From Albidovulum sp. (GTDB lineage: Bacteria > Pseudomonadota > Alphaproteobacteria > Rhodobacterales > Rhodobacteraceae), in NCBI GenBank assembly GCA_030837825.1, contig JAUQYB010000027.1, positions 1-50,374 on the forward strand: a stretch of 50,374 nt of DNA, written 5' to 3'. Below are positions 23,528 to 31,653 of the stretch, one piece after another. Both the position numbers and the translations under genes were made by a program. Numbering within the stretch: position 1 is the first letter of the stretch; each line of letters opens with the position of its first letter. The notes under the pieces were generated by a model. The model saw only the letters and a list, made by a program, of their open reading frames with translations. It was not told the DNA's origin and did no database searches.

Positions 23528-23543
23528 TGACGAGATTTCCTCA
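23528..23543. promoter_or_regulatory. operator A2 (TGACGAGATTTCCTCA)
   Basis: Second copy of the TGAYGARATYTCCTCA element. It lies 8 bp before the LacI gene at 23552 and 67 bp before the divergent dehydrogenase operon starting at 23460, in a 91-bp shared intergenic region. The position suits autoregulation plus repression of the dehydrogenases. It is an imperfect dyad with symmetric TGA-GA-A and T-TC-TCA positions. Confidence 0.62.
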
Positions 23544-23551
23544 GGGGCCGG

Positions 23552-24562
23552 ATGGCGCGGAAGACGACGGCGCGGGACGTGGCAGAGGCGGCGGGCGTGT
23601 CCCCGGCGACGGTGGACCGTGTGCTGAACGGCCGTGGCGGCGTGTCTCCGGACAAGGAGAAACGCGTGCTCGACTGGGCGCGCAGGCTGAAGCTCGACCG
23701 CGCGCTCGCGATCCGGGCGGCGCGGACCCTGCGCGTGGCGGTGCTGATCCAGCCGCCCGCCAACCCGTTCCACGCCCGCCTCAAGGAGGAGTTCGCCCGC
23801 GCCCAGCCGCTTCTCGACGCGCTCAACATGCAGGTGCGGATCATCCACATCACGCCGAGGGCCGCCGACGAGACGGCGGAAAAGATCCTGAACGCGATCG
23901 GCACGCATGACGCGCTGATCCTGAGCACCGAGGAGAATGCCGCAATCGCCGCCGCCTGCCGGGCCTTCGCCGCCAAGGGGCCGGTGGTGACGCTGGCCAC
24001 CGACATCGCCGACTCGGGCCGGACCGGCTATGTCGGACCGGACAACCGCAGGGCGGGGCGGGTGGCCGGCGACCTGATGGGCCGGTTCCTCGGCCCTGCG
24101 GGCGGCGAGGTGCTGATGATCGCCGGAATCCTCGCCATGCGCGGGCAGGCGGAGCGGGCGGAAGGGGTCCGGGCCGTCTTCGCCGACCGCTACCCGGCCT
24201 GCCGCCTCGTCGACGTCATCGAGACCTTTGAGGACGGTGCCCGCGCCGGGCTTCTGGTGAAAGAGGCGCTGAAGCGCCGGCCCGGCCTCAGGGGCATCTA
24301 CCACTGCACCGCCGGCACCCGCGAGGTCGCGGCGGCGCTGAAGGCGGCCGCCCGCGGCGAGGTCGTCCTGATCGCCCACGAGCTGACCGAACACCGGCGC
24401 GACCTTCTGAGGCGCGGCGTGATCGCCGCCGTGATCGACCAGACCCCCGAGGCCGAGGTCAGGGGCGCGATCGACCTTCTGGCGCAGGCGTCCGGACGGA
24501 GCGAACCCGCTGCGCGCCCGGCGCCGCCGATGATCCAGATTCACACGATCGAGAATTCGTGA
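23552..24562 (+). CDS. LacI-family transcriptional regulator 1
   Basis: A 336-residue LacI-type repressor. The N-terminal helix-turn-helix is TARDVAEAAGVSPATVDRVL with hinge NGRGGVS; the usual S before the RVLN is D in both LacI proteins here. A periplasmic-binding-like effector domain follows (LRVAVLIQPPANPFHARLKE, then YVGPDNRRAGRVAGDLM). This plan is shared with regulators of the xylose/ribose/inositol type that sense an imported sugar or its keto product. ATG 23552 lies close after operator A2, which it probably binds. The effector is likely a cyclitol or derivative. Confidence 0.92.
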   Translation: MARKTTARDVAEAAGVSPATVDRVLNGRGGVSPDKEKRVLDWARRLKLDRALAIRAARTLRVAVLIQPPANPFHARLKEEFARAQPLLDALNMQVRIIHITPRAADETAEKILNAIGTHDALILSTEENAAIAAACRAFAAKGPVVTLATDIADSGRTGYVGPDNRRAGRVAGDLMGRFLGPAGGEVLMIAGILAMRGQAERAEGVRAVFADRYPACRLVDVIETFEDGARAGLLVKEALKRRPGLRGIYHCTAGTREVAAALKAAARGEVVLIAHELTEHRRDLLRRGVIAAVIDQTPEAEVRGAIDLLAQASGRSEPAARPAPPMIQIHTIENS

Positions 24563-24613
24563 TCCCTGCCGGCGTGAGGGGATTGCGCCGGGGCGGCGAT
24601 GCCGATGATATGG

Positions 24614-24631
24614 TCCATCAGAAATGATGGA
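24614..24631. promoter_or_regulatory. operator B1 (TCCATCA-N4-TGATGGA)
   Basis: A perfect 7-bp dyad, TCCATCA (24614-24620) and TGATGGA (24625-24631), with GAAA between. It lies 10 bp before the ATG of LacI regulator 2. The same arms with the same 4-bp spacing recur at 25702-25719 in front of the transport operon. It is the proposed autoregulatory site of LacI 2. Confidence 0.78.
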
Positions 24632-24640
24632 ATCGACCTC

Positions 24641-25669
24641 ATGGCCCGCACCACCATCTCCGATCTTGCCCGCGCCGCGGGCGTCAGCGTCGCGACCGTC
24701 GACCGGGTTCTGAACGGCCGTCTGAAGGTGCGCGAGGAGACCGCGCTGAAGGTGCACGAGGCGGCGCAGCGGATCGGCTACCACGGCGCCAATGCGATCC
24801 GCAGCCGGATCTTCGCCGACCTGCCCGAGCTGCATGTCGGCGTCATCCTCCAGAAGGAAAGGCACGCCTTCTATCGCGACTTCGCCCGCCAGATCGAGGA
24901 CACCGTGCGGCGGGTCCCCTCGTACCGGATGCGCGCGACGATCCGCTTCACGGAAACCACGCTGCCGGGCGAACTGGCGGAGCTTCTGCGCGCGATGGCG
25001 GGCAAGGTGCAGGCGGTGGCGGCGACCGGGCTTGACCACCACGAGGTCACCGCGGCGGTGGGCGATCTCAGGACACGCGGTATTCCGACGTTCTCGCTGC
25101 TCTCGGACTTCGCCCAGGGGGTGCGGGAAAGCTACATCGGAATCAACAATTTGAAGGTCGGCCGCTCGGTCGGCTGGCTGATGGCGCGGCTGGCGCGCCG
25201 GCCCGGCAAGATCGGCATCTTCATCGGCGGCCACCGCTTTCACGGCCATGAACTGCGCGAGACCGGCGTGCGCAGCTCGCTCAGGGAATACGCGCCCGAT
25301 TTCGATCTGCTGAACCCGATGATCAACCTCGAGGCGCGCCAGATCACCTACGAGGCGACGCTGGAGATGCTGGAACAGCATCGCGACCTGGTCGGGCTCT
25401 ACTGCGCCGGCGGCGGCATGGAGGGCGCGGTCGCAGCGCTGCGCGAGTCCGGCCGGGCGCCGGAGGTGGTGCTGATCGTGAACGAGCTGACCGACGAGAC
25501 GCGGCTCGCGCTTCAGGACCGGACGGTCTCCATCGTCATCAGCACGCCCCTGCCGGCGATCTGCGACGAGTTGGCGGCGCTGATCGTGCGCACTGTCGAG
25601 CACGGCATGGCAGAAACCCCCGGCCAGCGGTTCCTGCCGTTCCAGATCTGGACACCGGAGTCGCTCTGA
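24641..25669 (+). CDS. LacI-family transcriptional regulator 2, likely repressor of the inositol operon
   Basis: A 342-residue LacI-type regulator. Helix-turn-helix ISDLARAAGVSVATVDRVLN and hinge GRLKVREET are followed by the sugar-binding-fold effector domain (LHVGVILQKERHAFYRDFAR, then SYIGINNLKVGRSVGWLM). It is a paralog of LacI 1 and shares the D in TVDRVLN. It lies between the two copies of a perfect operator and directly upstream of the importer/iol genes. Rhizobial iol operons are usually controlled by RpiR-type IolR, so a LacI protein in this role would be a different solution. The stop TGA overlaps another partial dyad. Confidence 0.92.
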   Translation: MARTTISDLARAAGVSVATVDRVLNGRLKVREETALKVHEAAQRIGYHGANAIRSRIFADLPELHVGVILQKERHAFYRDFARQIEDTVRRVPSYRMRATIRFTETTLPGELAELLRAMAGKVQAVAATGLDHHEVTAAVGDLRTRGIPTFSLLSDFAQGVRESYIGINNLKVGRSVGWLMARLARRPGKIGIFIGGHRFHGHELRETGVRSSLREYAPDFDLLNPMINLEARQITYEATLEMLEQHRDLVGLYCAGGGMEGAVAALRESGRAPEVVLIVNELTDETRLALQDRTVSIVISTPLPAICDELAALIVRTVEHGMAETPGQRFLPFQIWTPESL

Positions 25670-25688
25670 ATGATGGAAAGACATCATT
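25669..25688. promoter_or_regulatory. auxiliary dyad AATGATG-N6-CATCATT
   Basis: Perfect 7-bp arms, AATGATG (25669-25675) and CATCATT (25682-25688), 6 bp apart, contain the TGATGGA half-site of operator B. It may be a weaker or auxiliary site that helps looping with operator B2, or it may reflect sequence drift of a former copy. Confidence 0.45.
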
Positions 25689-25700
25689 CATCCTGTCATT

Positions 25701-25720
25701 TTCCATCATGGATGATGGAA
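25701..25720. promoter_or_regulatory. operator B2 (TTCCATCAT-GG-ATGATGGAA)
   Basis: A perfect 9-bp dyad with a 2-bp centre, containing TCCATCA-N4-TGATGGA as in B1. It lies 200 bp upstream of the binding-protein start, and a TTGACC (25738-25743) that could be a -35 element lies just downstream. A separate small palindrome, TGACG-CCG-CGTCA, lies at 25744-25756. The rest of 25757-25910 is GC-rich leader with nothing recognised before the GGAGGA ribosome site at 25911. Confidence 0.8.
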
Positions 25721-25919
25721 TCGCGGCCAGATCGCCGTTGACCTGACGCCGCGTCATCGGGAATCCTCTGCACCGTGGCCGTGGGGAATGGAGCGGCCCG
25801 GGAGGTTCCGGACGGTGCAGCGCGCAAGCCGCAGGATGCGGATCGTATGCGGCTGCGCGGTCGGTCCCGTATCTCCCGCCAGGTGACAAGGCTCCGAGGG
25901 GGCCGACAGTGGAGGAACC

Positions 25920-26864
25920 ATGATGAAGAAATTCCTGATCTCGACCGCGCTCGCCGTCTCGATGGCAGGCGCGGCGGCGGCCGAGAATGTCGGCGTGTCG
26001 ATGGCGCTGTTCGACGACAACTTCCTGACCGTGCTCAGGAACGGCATCCAGAAATACGCCGACGAGCAAGGTCACACGGTGCAGATCGAGGATGCGCAGA
26101 ACGACGTCGCCAAGCAGCTCGACCAGATCAACAACTTCATCGCCTCGGGCGTCGACGCGATCATCGTCAACCCGGTCGACACCTCGGCCACCCAGGCGAT
26201 GACCGACGCGGCGGCGGCGGCGAACGTGCCCCTGGTCTACGTCAACCGCCAGCCGGTCAACCTCGACACGCTGCCCGACAACCAGGCCTTCGTCGCCTCG
26301 AACGAGGTCGATTCCGGCACGCTCGAGACCAAGGAGATCTGCCGGCTCCTGAAGGAGGGCGGCAAGACCGAGGCCAACGCCTACATCATCATGGGCGAGC
26401 TTTCGAACCAGGCTGCGGTGCAGCGCACCCAGGACATCCACGACGTGATCGACGGCCCGGACTGCGGCGTGAAAATCAACATCCTCGACAAGCAGACCTC
26501 GAACTGGCGGCGCGACGAGGCGCAGAACCTGATGACCAACTGGCTGTCGACCGGCACCGCCTTCGACGCGGTCATCGCCAACAACGACGAAAGCGCCATC
26601 GGCGCGATCCAGGCGATGAAGGCGGCGGGGATCGACATGGCCACGGTCATCGTCGGCGGCGTCGATGCGACGCAGGACGCGCTTGCCGCGATGCAGGCGG
26701 GCGATCTCGACGTCACCGTGTTCCAGAACGCCGCCGCCCAGGGATCAGGCTCGCTCGACGCGGCGGTCAAGCTCGCCAAGGGCGAAGCGGTCGAGCAGAA
26801 GGTCTGGGTGCCCTTCGAACTCGTGACGCCCGCCAACATCGACAGCTACCTGCAGAAGAACTGA
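25920..26864 (+). CDS. sugar/inositol ABC transporter, periplasmic substrate-binding protein (RbsB/IbpA-like)
   Basis: A 314-residue type I periplasmic binding protein of the ribose/galactose/inositol class. The signal peptide covers about residues 1-22 (cleavage near AAAAEN). Features are SMALFDDNFLTVLRNGIQ, NNFIASGVDAIIVNPVD, PLVYVNRQP, ANNDESAIGAIQAMK and IVGGVDATQDAL, which fit inositol-binding IbpA-type proteins; myo-inositol as ligand is inferred from the operon. ATG 25920 or the next codon at 25923 could start; the second is better spaced from GGAGGA. A strong hairpin follows the gene, as is usual for abundant binding proteins. Confidence 0.93.
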   Translation: MMKKFLISTALAVSMAGAAAAENVGVSMALFDDNFLTVLRNGIQKYADEQGHTVQIEDAQNDVAKQLDQINNFIASGVDAIIVNPVDTSATQAMTDAAAAANVPLVYVNRQPVNLDTLPDNQAFVASNEVDSGTLETKEICRLLKEGGKTEANAYIIMGELSNQAAVQRTQDIHDVIDGPDCGVKINILDKQTSNWRRDEAQNLMTNWLSTGTAFDAVIANNDESAIGAIQAMKAAGIDMATVIVGGVDATQDALAAMQAGDLDVTVFQNAAAQGSGSLDAAVKLAKGEAVEQKVWVPFELVTPANIDSYLQKN

Positions 26865-26883
26865 TCCCCCAGGGGACAACGTC

Positions 26884-26905
26884 GGGGCGGCGCCCGCGCC
26901 GTCCC
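26884..26905 (+). terminator. intra-operon hairpin after the binding-protein gene
   Basis: GGGGCGGCGC (26884-26893) pairs with GCGCCGTCCC (26896-26905), one G-U pair, and no T-run follows. It likely protects the 3' end of the binding-protein message or partly attenuates read-through to the permease, which would keep binding protein in excess. Confidence 0.5.
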
Positions 26906-26982
26906 GCCGGCCCGGGCGTGACGGCGGACCTTCGCCACGCGAACGCCCTTTCAACGAAGGCCGAAACGAAAGGCGACATTTC

Positions 26983-28056
26983 ATGGCACAAGCGACGCAC
27001 GGCATCGGGGGTCTGACCTACGATCCGGCAAAGAAGGCGCGCCCGCCCGAACTCAATGTCTTCATCGCCCTGATCCTGATCGTCGTGGCCTTCGAGGCCA
27101 TCGGGCGCCTCTTCATCGGCGACAGCTTCCTGTTCAACACGCGGCCCAATGTCGATGCGGTCTTCAACTGGGCGCGGCTCAACATCATCATCCTCCAGGT
27201 CTCCATCGTCGGCATCATCGCCGTCGGCGTGACCCAGGTGATCCTCACCGGCGGCATCGACCTTTCCTCGGGCTCGGTCGTCGGCGCCACCGCGATGATC
27301 ACCATGAGCTTCGCGCAGACCGCGATGGTCAACGGCAATCCCAACCCGAAGGCGATCTTCGGCGACTGGGCGATGGACCTGCCGGTGATCGCCCCGATCG
27401 CCGTCGGTCTCGGCTGCGGGCTGGCGGCCGGGGCGATCAACGGCGTGCTCATCGCCTACACGCGGATTCCGCCCTTCATCGCCACGCTCGGCATGATGGT
27501 CTTCGCCCGCGGCCTGTCGCGCTGGTGGTCGAACGGCAACCCGATCTCGTTCCCGACCGAAGGCTATGCCGCCATCGGCAGGGGGATGATGCCGGTCCTG
27601 ATCTTCGTCCTGCTGGCAATCCTCTTCCACCTGATCCTGACCTACACGGTCTACGGCAAGCACACCTATGCGATCGGCTCGAACGAGGACGCCGCGCGGA
27701 TGTCGGGGATCAAGGTCGACCGCCACAAGGTGCTGGTCTATTCGATCGCCGGCATCCTCGCCGCCGTCGCCGCGATCGTGCTGAGTTCCAAGAACCTGAC
27801 CGCCCAGGCCGGCATGGGCGTGATGTATGAGCTCGACGCCATCGCGATGGCGGTGATCGGGGGCATCTCGCTGAAGGGCGGGCGCGGCTCGATCCTCGGC
27901 ACCGTGCTCGGCGCGCTGATCTTCGGGGTGATCATCTCCGGCTTCACCTTCGTCAGGCTCGACGCCTACTACCAGGAGATGGTGAAGGGCATGATCATCG
28001 TCGGCGCCGTGGTGCTCGACCAGTGGCGGCAGCGGCGGTCCGCGGGACGGAACTAG
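26983..28056 (+). CDS. sugar/inositol ABC transporter, permease
   Basis: A 357-residue inner-membrane permease of the RbsC/AraH family. About eight to ten hydrophobic segments are visible. Family markers are GVTQVILTGGIDLSSGSVVGATAM, the fructose/ribose/inositol-class VGLGCGLAAGAINGVLIAY, IPPFIATLGMM and YAIGSNEDAARMSGI, the last being the coupling loop to the ATPase. The N-terminal about 25 residues are cytoplasmic. It pairs with the ATPase 10 bp downstream. Confidence 0.93.
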   Translation: MAQATHGIGGLTYDPAKKARPPELNVFIALILIVVAFEAIGRLFIGDSFLFNTRPNVDAVFNWARLNIIILQVSIVGIIAVGVTQVILTGGIDLSSGSVVGATAMITMSFAQTAMVNGNPNPKAIFGDWAMDLPVIAPIAVGLGCGLAAGAINGVLIAYTRIPPFIATLGMMVFARGLSRWWSNGNPISFPTEGYAAIGRGMMPVLIFVLLAILFHLILTYTVYGKHTYAIGSNEDAARMSGIKVDRHKVLVYSIAGILAAVAAIVLSSKNLTAQAGMGVMYELDAIAMAVIGGISLKGGRGSILGTVLGALIFGVIISGFTFVRLDAYYQEMVKGMIIVGAVVLDQWRQRRSAGRN

Positions 28057-28066
28057 GGGGCGGGAG

Positions 28067-28861
28067 ATGAGCGAGCTGAAGCTGCACGACATGGGCGACA
28101 TCGTCCTCGAGACGCGCGACCTGACCAAGCACTACGGCGGGGTCCATGCGCTGGAAGGGGCGAACTTCATCCTGCGCAAGGGCGAGCACGTGGCGATCAT
28201 GGGCGACAACGGGGCGGGCAAGTCCACCTTCGTGCGCCAGATCACCGCGGTGGAACAGCGCACCCGGGGCGAGGTCGTCTTCGACGGCCGCGCGGTGAAT
28301 TTCGCCGGGCCGCTCGAGGCGCGCGAGGCCGGGATCGAGACGGTGTTCCAGAACCTCGCGCTGGCCGACGATCTCGACGTGCCGTCGAACCTCTTCCTCG
28401 GCCGCGAGAAGGTGCTCTTCAATCTCGGGCCGTTCTCGATCCTCGACCGCAAGGCGATGCGCGAGGCGACGATGCGGGGGCTGGAAAAGACCGGGGTGAA
28501 GATCCCCAACATCCTCAACACGATCCGCAACATGTCGGGCGGGCAGCGGCAATGCGTGGCGATCGCCCGCACCGCGGCGTTCCATTCCAAGCTGACGATC
28601 ATGGACGAGCCGACCGCCGCGCTCGGCGTGCAGGAGACCGCGCAGGTGGAAAACATCATCCGCACGCTGAAGGGGCAGGGCGAGCCCCTGATCCTCATCA
28701 GCCACAACATGCGGCAGGTCTTCGACCTGAGGGACCGGATCGTGGTGTTCCGGCGCGGCCGGATCTGCGCCAACCTCGACGTCCGCGGGACCAATCCCGA
28801 AGACGTCGTGGCCTATATCACCGGCGCCAGGACCGGCGCCGAATATGCCGATCTGGCCTGA
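28067..28861 (+). CDS. sugar/inositol ABC transporter, ATP-binding protein
   Basis: A 264-residue ABC ATPase with one nucleotide-binding domain, where RbsA-type proteins have two; this matches the FrcA-like single-domain class common in alphaproteobacteria. Walker A is GDNGAGKST near residue 46, the signature is MSGGQRQC, Walker B is LTIMDEPTAAL and the switch His is in LISHN. The Q-loop is in VFQNLAL. Two copies would assemble with the permease dimer. Confidence 0.94.
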   Translation: MSELKLHDMGDIVLETRDLTKHYGGVHALEGANFILRKGEHVAIMGDNGAGKSTFVRQITAVEQRTRGEVVFDGRAVNFAGPLEAREAGIETVFQNLALADDLDVPSNLFLGREKVLFNLGPFSILDRKAMREATMRGLEKTGVKIPNILNTIRNMSGGQRQCVAIARTAAFHSKLTIMDEPTAALGVQETAQVENIIRTLKGQGEPLILISHNMRQVFDLRDRIVVFRRGRICANLDVRGTNPEDVVAYITGARTGAEYADLA

Positions 28862-28887
28862 CCGGCCTGCCCGAAAGGACCGACCCC

Positions 28888-29796
28888 ATGAAGATCGCGC
28901 TTGATCCCTTCATGCACCGCCACCTGAGCCTGGAGGAACTGCCCTTCAAGGTGAAGGAACTGGGCTACGACTGGATCGAACTCAGCCCGCGCGGCGATTT
29001 CCTCGAATGGTTCAAGGCGCCGCGGGTGTTTCCCGACCGGGTGAAGTCGTTCAAGGGGGCGCTGTCCGACGCGGGCGTCGGCATCGCCTCGCTGCTGCCG
29101 ATGTATCGCTGGGCCTCGAACGACGAGACGGAGCGTCAGGCGGCGGTCCGTCACTGGAAGCGCGCCATCGAGATCGCGGTCGAGCTCGGCATCGACACGA
29201 TGAACTCCGAATTCGGCCGCGGACCGCATCCCGACAAGGGCTCCTGCTACTGCTGCCACACCGGCAGCATGATCGAGACCTGCGAGGACGCCTGGTGGCG
29301 CAGCATGGACGAGCTGGTGCCGGTCCTCGAGCGCGAGGGCATCCAGCTCAACATCGAGCCCCATCCCGAGGACTGGTGCGAGACGATCCAGCCCGCGCTC
29401 GACATCATCCGCACGGTGAACTCGAAGCAGGTGCGCTTCCTCTACTGCGCGCCGCACACCTTCTACTTCGGCGACGACACGGCGGCGATGCTGCGCGAGG
29501 CGGCCGACGTTCTGGCCCATGTCCATGTCGGCGACACCTTCAACCACAAGGCCAGCTCGGGTCTGCGCTACATCCTGAACCCGCCGGGCACCACTGCGCG
29601 CGTCCACCAGCACCTGAACATCGGCCAGGGCGAGGTGCCGTGGGACGACTTCTTCGGCACGCTCCACGAGATCGGCTTCGACGGGATCATGACCGCCTGC
29701 GTCTTCGCCTGGGAGGACCGGGCAGACGAGTCCGGCCGCTTCATGCGCGCCGAGATGCAACGCTACATCGACAGATACTGGAAGCAAGGGTCGTAA
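28888..29796 (+). CDS. iolH: IolH-like TIM-barrel protein of inositol catabolism
   Basis: A 302-residue xylose-isomerase-like TIM barrel starting [18 protein letters not shown]. Metal- and substrate-binding blocks include [59 protein letters not shown] and [17 protein letters not shown]. These match my recollection of IolH, whose exact reaction is not well established; an isomerase or epimerase role is assumed. It has an unusual CYCCHTG insertion near residue 113. It is followed by iolG after 1 nt. Confidence 0.75.
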   Translation: MKIALDPFMHRHLSLEELPFKVKELGYDWIELSPRGDFLEWFKAPRVFPDRVKSFKGALSDAGVGIASLLPMYRWASNDETERQAAVRHWKRAIEIAVELGIDTMNSEFGRGPHPDKGSCYCCHTGSMIETCEDAWWRSMDELVPVLEREGIQLNIEPHPEDWCETIQPALDIIRTVNSKQVRFLYCAPHTFYFGDDTAAMLREAADVLAHVHVGDTFNHKASSGLRYILNPPGTTARVHQHLNIGQGEVPWDDFFGTLHEIGFDGIMTACVFAWEDRADESGRFMRAEMQRYIDRYWKQGS

Positions 29797-29797
29797 C

Positions 29798-30808
29798 ATG
29801 ACTGTCAGAATTGGGGTGATCGGCACCGGCGCGATCGGACGCGACCACGCGCGGCGGGTCCAGCAGGTGCTCGCCGGCGGCGAGATCACGGCACTTTCGG
29901 ACGTGAACCGGGCCTCGGCCGAGGCGGTGCGCGCCGAGATCGCGCCGACGGCGGCGGTCTTCGCCACCGGCGCGGACCTCATCGCCAGCGCCTCGGTCGA
30001 CGCGGTGCTCGTCACCTCCTGGGGCACGACGCACGAGGACTTCGTGCTGGCCGCCATCGCCGCCGGCAAGCCCTGCTTCTGCGAGAAGCCGCTGGCCACG
30101 ACGGCGGAAGGTGCCAAGCGCATCGTCGATGCCGAGGTGAGGCACGGCAAGCGGCTGGTGCAGGTGGGGTTCATGCGCCGCTACGATGCGGGCTATGTCG
30201 CGCTGAAGCAGGCGGTGGAGAGCAAGACCGGCGCGCCGATCATGGTGCATGCCGCGCACCGCAATCCGACCGTGCCCGAGGCCTACATCACGCCGATGGC
30301 GATCCACGACACGCTGATCCACGAGATCGACGTGTTCCGCTGGCTTCTGGACGACGACTATGTCTCGGCCCGGGTGATCTTCCCGAGGAAGGCGGCGCGG
30401 TCGCACGGAAAGCTCCGCGATCCGCAGATCGTGGTCCTGGAGACGGCGAAGGGCGTGGTGATCGACGTCGAGATCTTCGTCAACTGCCACTACGGCTATG
30501 ACATCCAGTGCGAGGTGGTGGGCGAGGACGGCGTGGCCCGGCTGCCAGAGCCGATGGCGATCCGGCTCAGGCTCGACGCGCTGCACCAGAACGCGATCCT
30601 GACCGACTGGAAGGACCGCTTCGTCGCCGCCTATGACGTGGAGTTGCAGGATTTCCTCAAGGCCGCCGCGCGCGGCACCGCCTCGGGCCCGACCTCGTGG
30701 GACGGCTACATGGCCGCCGTCACCTCGGACGCCTGCGTCGCGGCGCAGGAGAAGGCAGGCGAGGCCGTCGCCATCCGTGCCCCCGCCCGGCCCGCCCTTT
30801 ACGCCTGA
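29798..30808 (+). CDS. iolG: myo-inositol 2-dehydrogenase IolG
   Basis: First enzyme of inositol catabolism: oxidises myo-inositol to 2-keto-myo-inositol (scyllo-inosose) with NAD+. The 336-residue protein has [15 protein letters not shown] at the N-terminus, FCEKPLATT around residues 94-102, [11 protein letters not shown] and the active-site segment [16 protein letters not shown]. These are closer to known IolG than the other three Gfo/Idh proteins in the window. Its position inside the importer/iol operon supports the call. Confidence 0.92.
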   Translation: MTVRIGVIGTGAIGRDHARRVQQVLAGGEITALSDVNRASAEAVRAEIAPTAAVFATGADLIASASVDAVLVTSWGTTHEDFVLAAIAAGKPCFCEKPLATTAEGAKRIVDAEVRHGKRLVQVGFMRRYDAGYVALKQAVESKTGAPIMVHAAHRNPTVPEAYITPMAIHDTLIHEIDVFRWLLDDDYVSARVIFPRKAARSHGKLRDPQIVVLETAKGVVIDVEIFVNCHYGYDIQCEVVGEDGVARLPEPMAIRLRLDALHQNAILTDWKDRFVAAYDVELQDFLKAAARGTASGPTSWDGYMAAVTSDACVAAQEKAGEAVAIRAPARPALYA

Positions 30809-30816
30809 GGTGACGC

Positions 30817-31602
30817 ATGCGCTTTGCCATGAACCACATCGCCGCGCCGAAGCTGGCGCTGCCGGAGTTCTTCGCGATGGCCCGGCGGCTCGGCGCCACC
30901 GAGGTCGAGATCAGGAACGACCTGCCCGACGTGATGGGCACCTGCAAGCCCGCCGAGGTGAAGGCCGCGGCCGGGGATGCGGGCGTCACCATCCTGTCGA
31001 TCAACGCGCTCTATCCGTTCAACGTCTGGAAGGGTGACCTGCCGGCGAAGGCCGAGCGGATGGCGGACTATGCCGCCGGGGCAGGCGCGCGGGCGCTGGT
31101 AATGTGCCCGCTGAACGAAGGCCGGGCGGTCGGCCACTCCGAGGTCGTCGCGGCGCTGGAGGCGATGGCGCCGATCCTGCGGGCGAGGGGGCTCACAGGG
31201 CTGGTCGAACCGCTCGGCTTCCCGGTCTCGTCGCTCAGGACCAAGCGCGAGGCGATCGCCGCGATCGAGGAGGCGGCGGGCTGGGACGTCTACCGGCTCC
31301 TGCACGACACCTTCCACCACCACCTTTCGGGCGAGACGGAGATCTATCCCCGCCGCACCGCGCTCGTGCATGTCTCGGGGGTGACCGACCCCGCGCTGGC
31401 GGTGGCCGACATGCTCGACGCGCACCGGGTGCTGGTGGATGCGGGTGACCGGCTGGAGAACATCGCCCAGATCCGGGCGCTTCTGGCCGCGGGCTACGAG
31501 GGGCCGTTCAGCTTCGAGCCCTTCGCGGCCGAGGTGCACGACCTGCCCGACCCGGAGGCGGCGCTCGGCGACAGCATCGCCTTCGTGAAGGCGCAGGTCT
31601 GA
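30817..31602 (+). CDS. iolI: IolI-like keto-inositol isomerase (TIM barrel)
   Basis: A 261-residue xylose-isomerase-like TIM barrel. It has TEVEIRNDL, ILSINALYPFN, VEPLGFP and LLHDTFHHHLSG, which align in order with EIR, ALxFFN, EFVGHP and DSFHFH of Bacillus IolI, the enzyme converting 2-keto-myo-inositol to 1-keto-D-chiro-inositol. The role would be to bring D-chiro-inositol into the pathway. Related hydroxypyruvate isomerase-like proteins cannot be fully excluded. Confidence 0.75.
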   Translation: MRFAMNHIAAPKLALPEFFAMARRLGATEVEIRNDLPDVMGTCKPAEVKAAAGDAGVTILSINALYPFNVWKGDLPAKAERMADYAAGAGARALVMCPLNEGRAVGHSEVVAALEAMAPILRARGLTGLVEPLGFPVSSLRTKREAIAAIEEAAGWDVYRLLHDTFHHHLSGETEIYPRRTALVHVSGVTDPALAVADMLDAHRVLVDAGDRLENIAQIRALLAAGYEGPFSFEPFAAEVHDLPDPEAALGDSIAFVKAQV

Positions 31603-31653
31603 GATTTCCCGCCTCCCCCCGCGGGGATCCGGGGCAAGATGAAGGAAGCAGGG

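Noticed and set aside
25744..25756. TGACG-CCG-CGTCA palindrome as a third regulator site
   Set aside because: Short, and no second copy was found at a related gene, so chance cannot be excluded.
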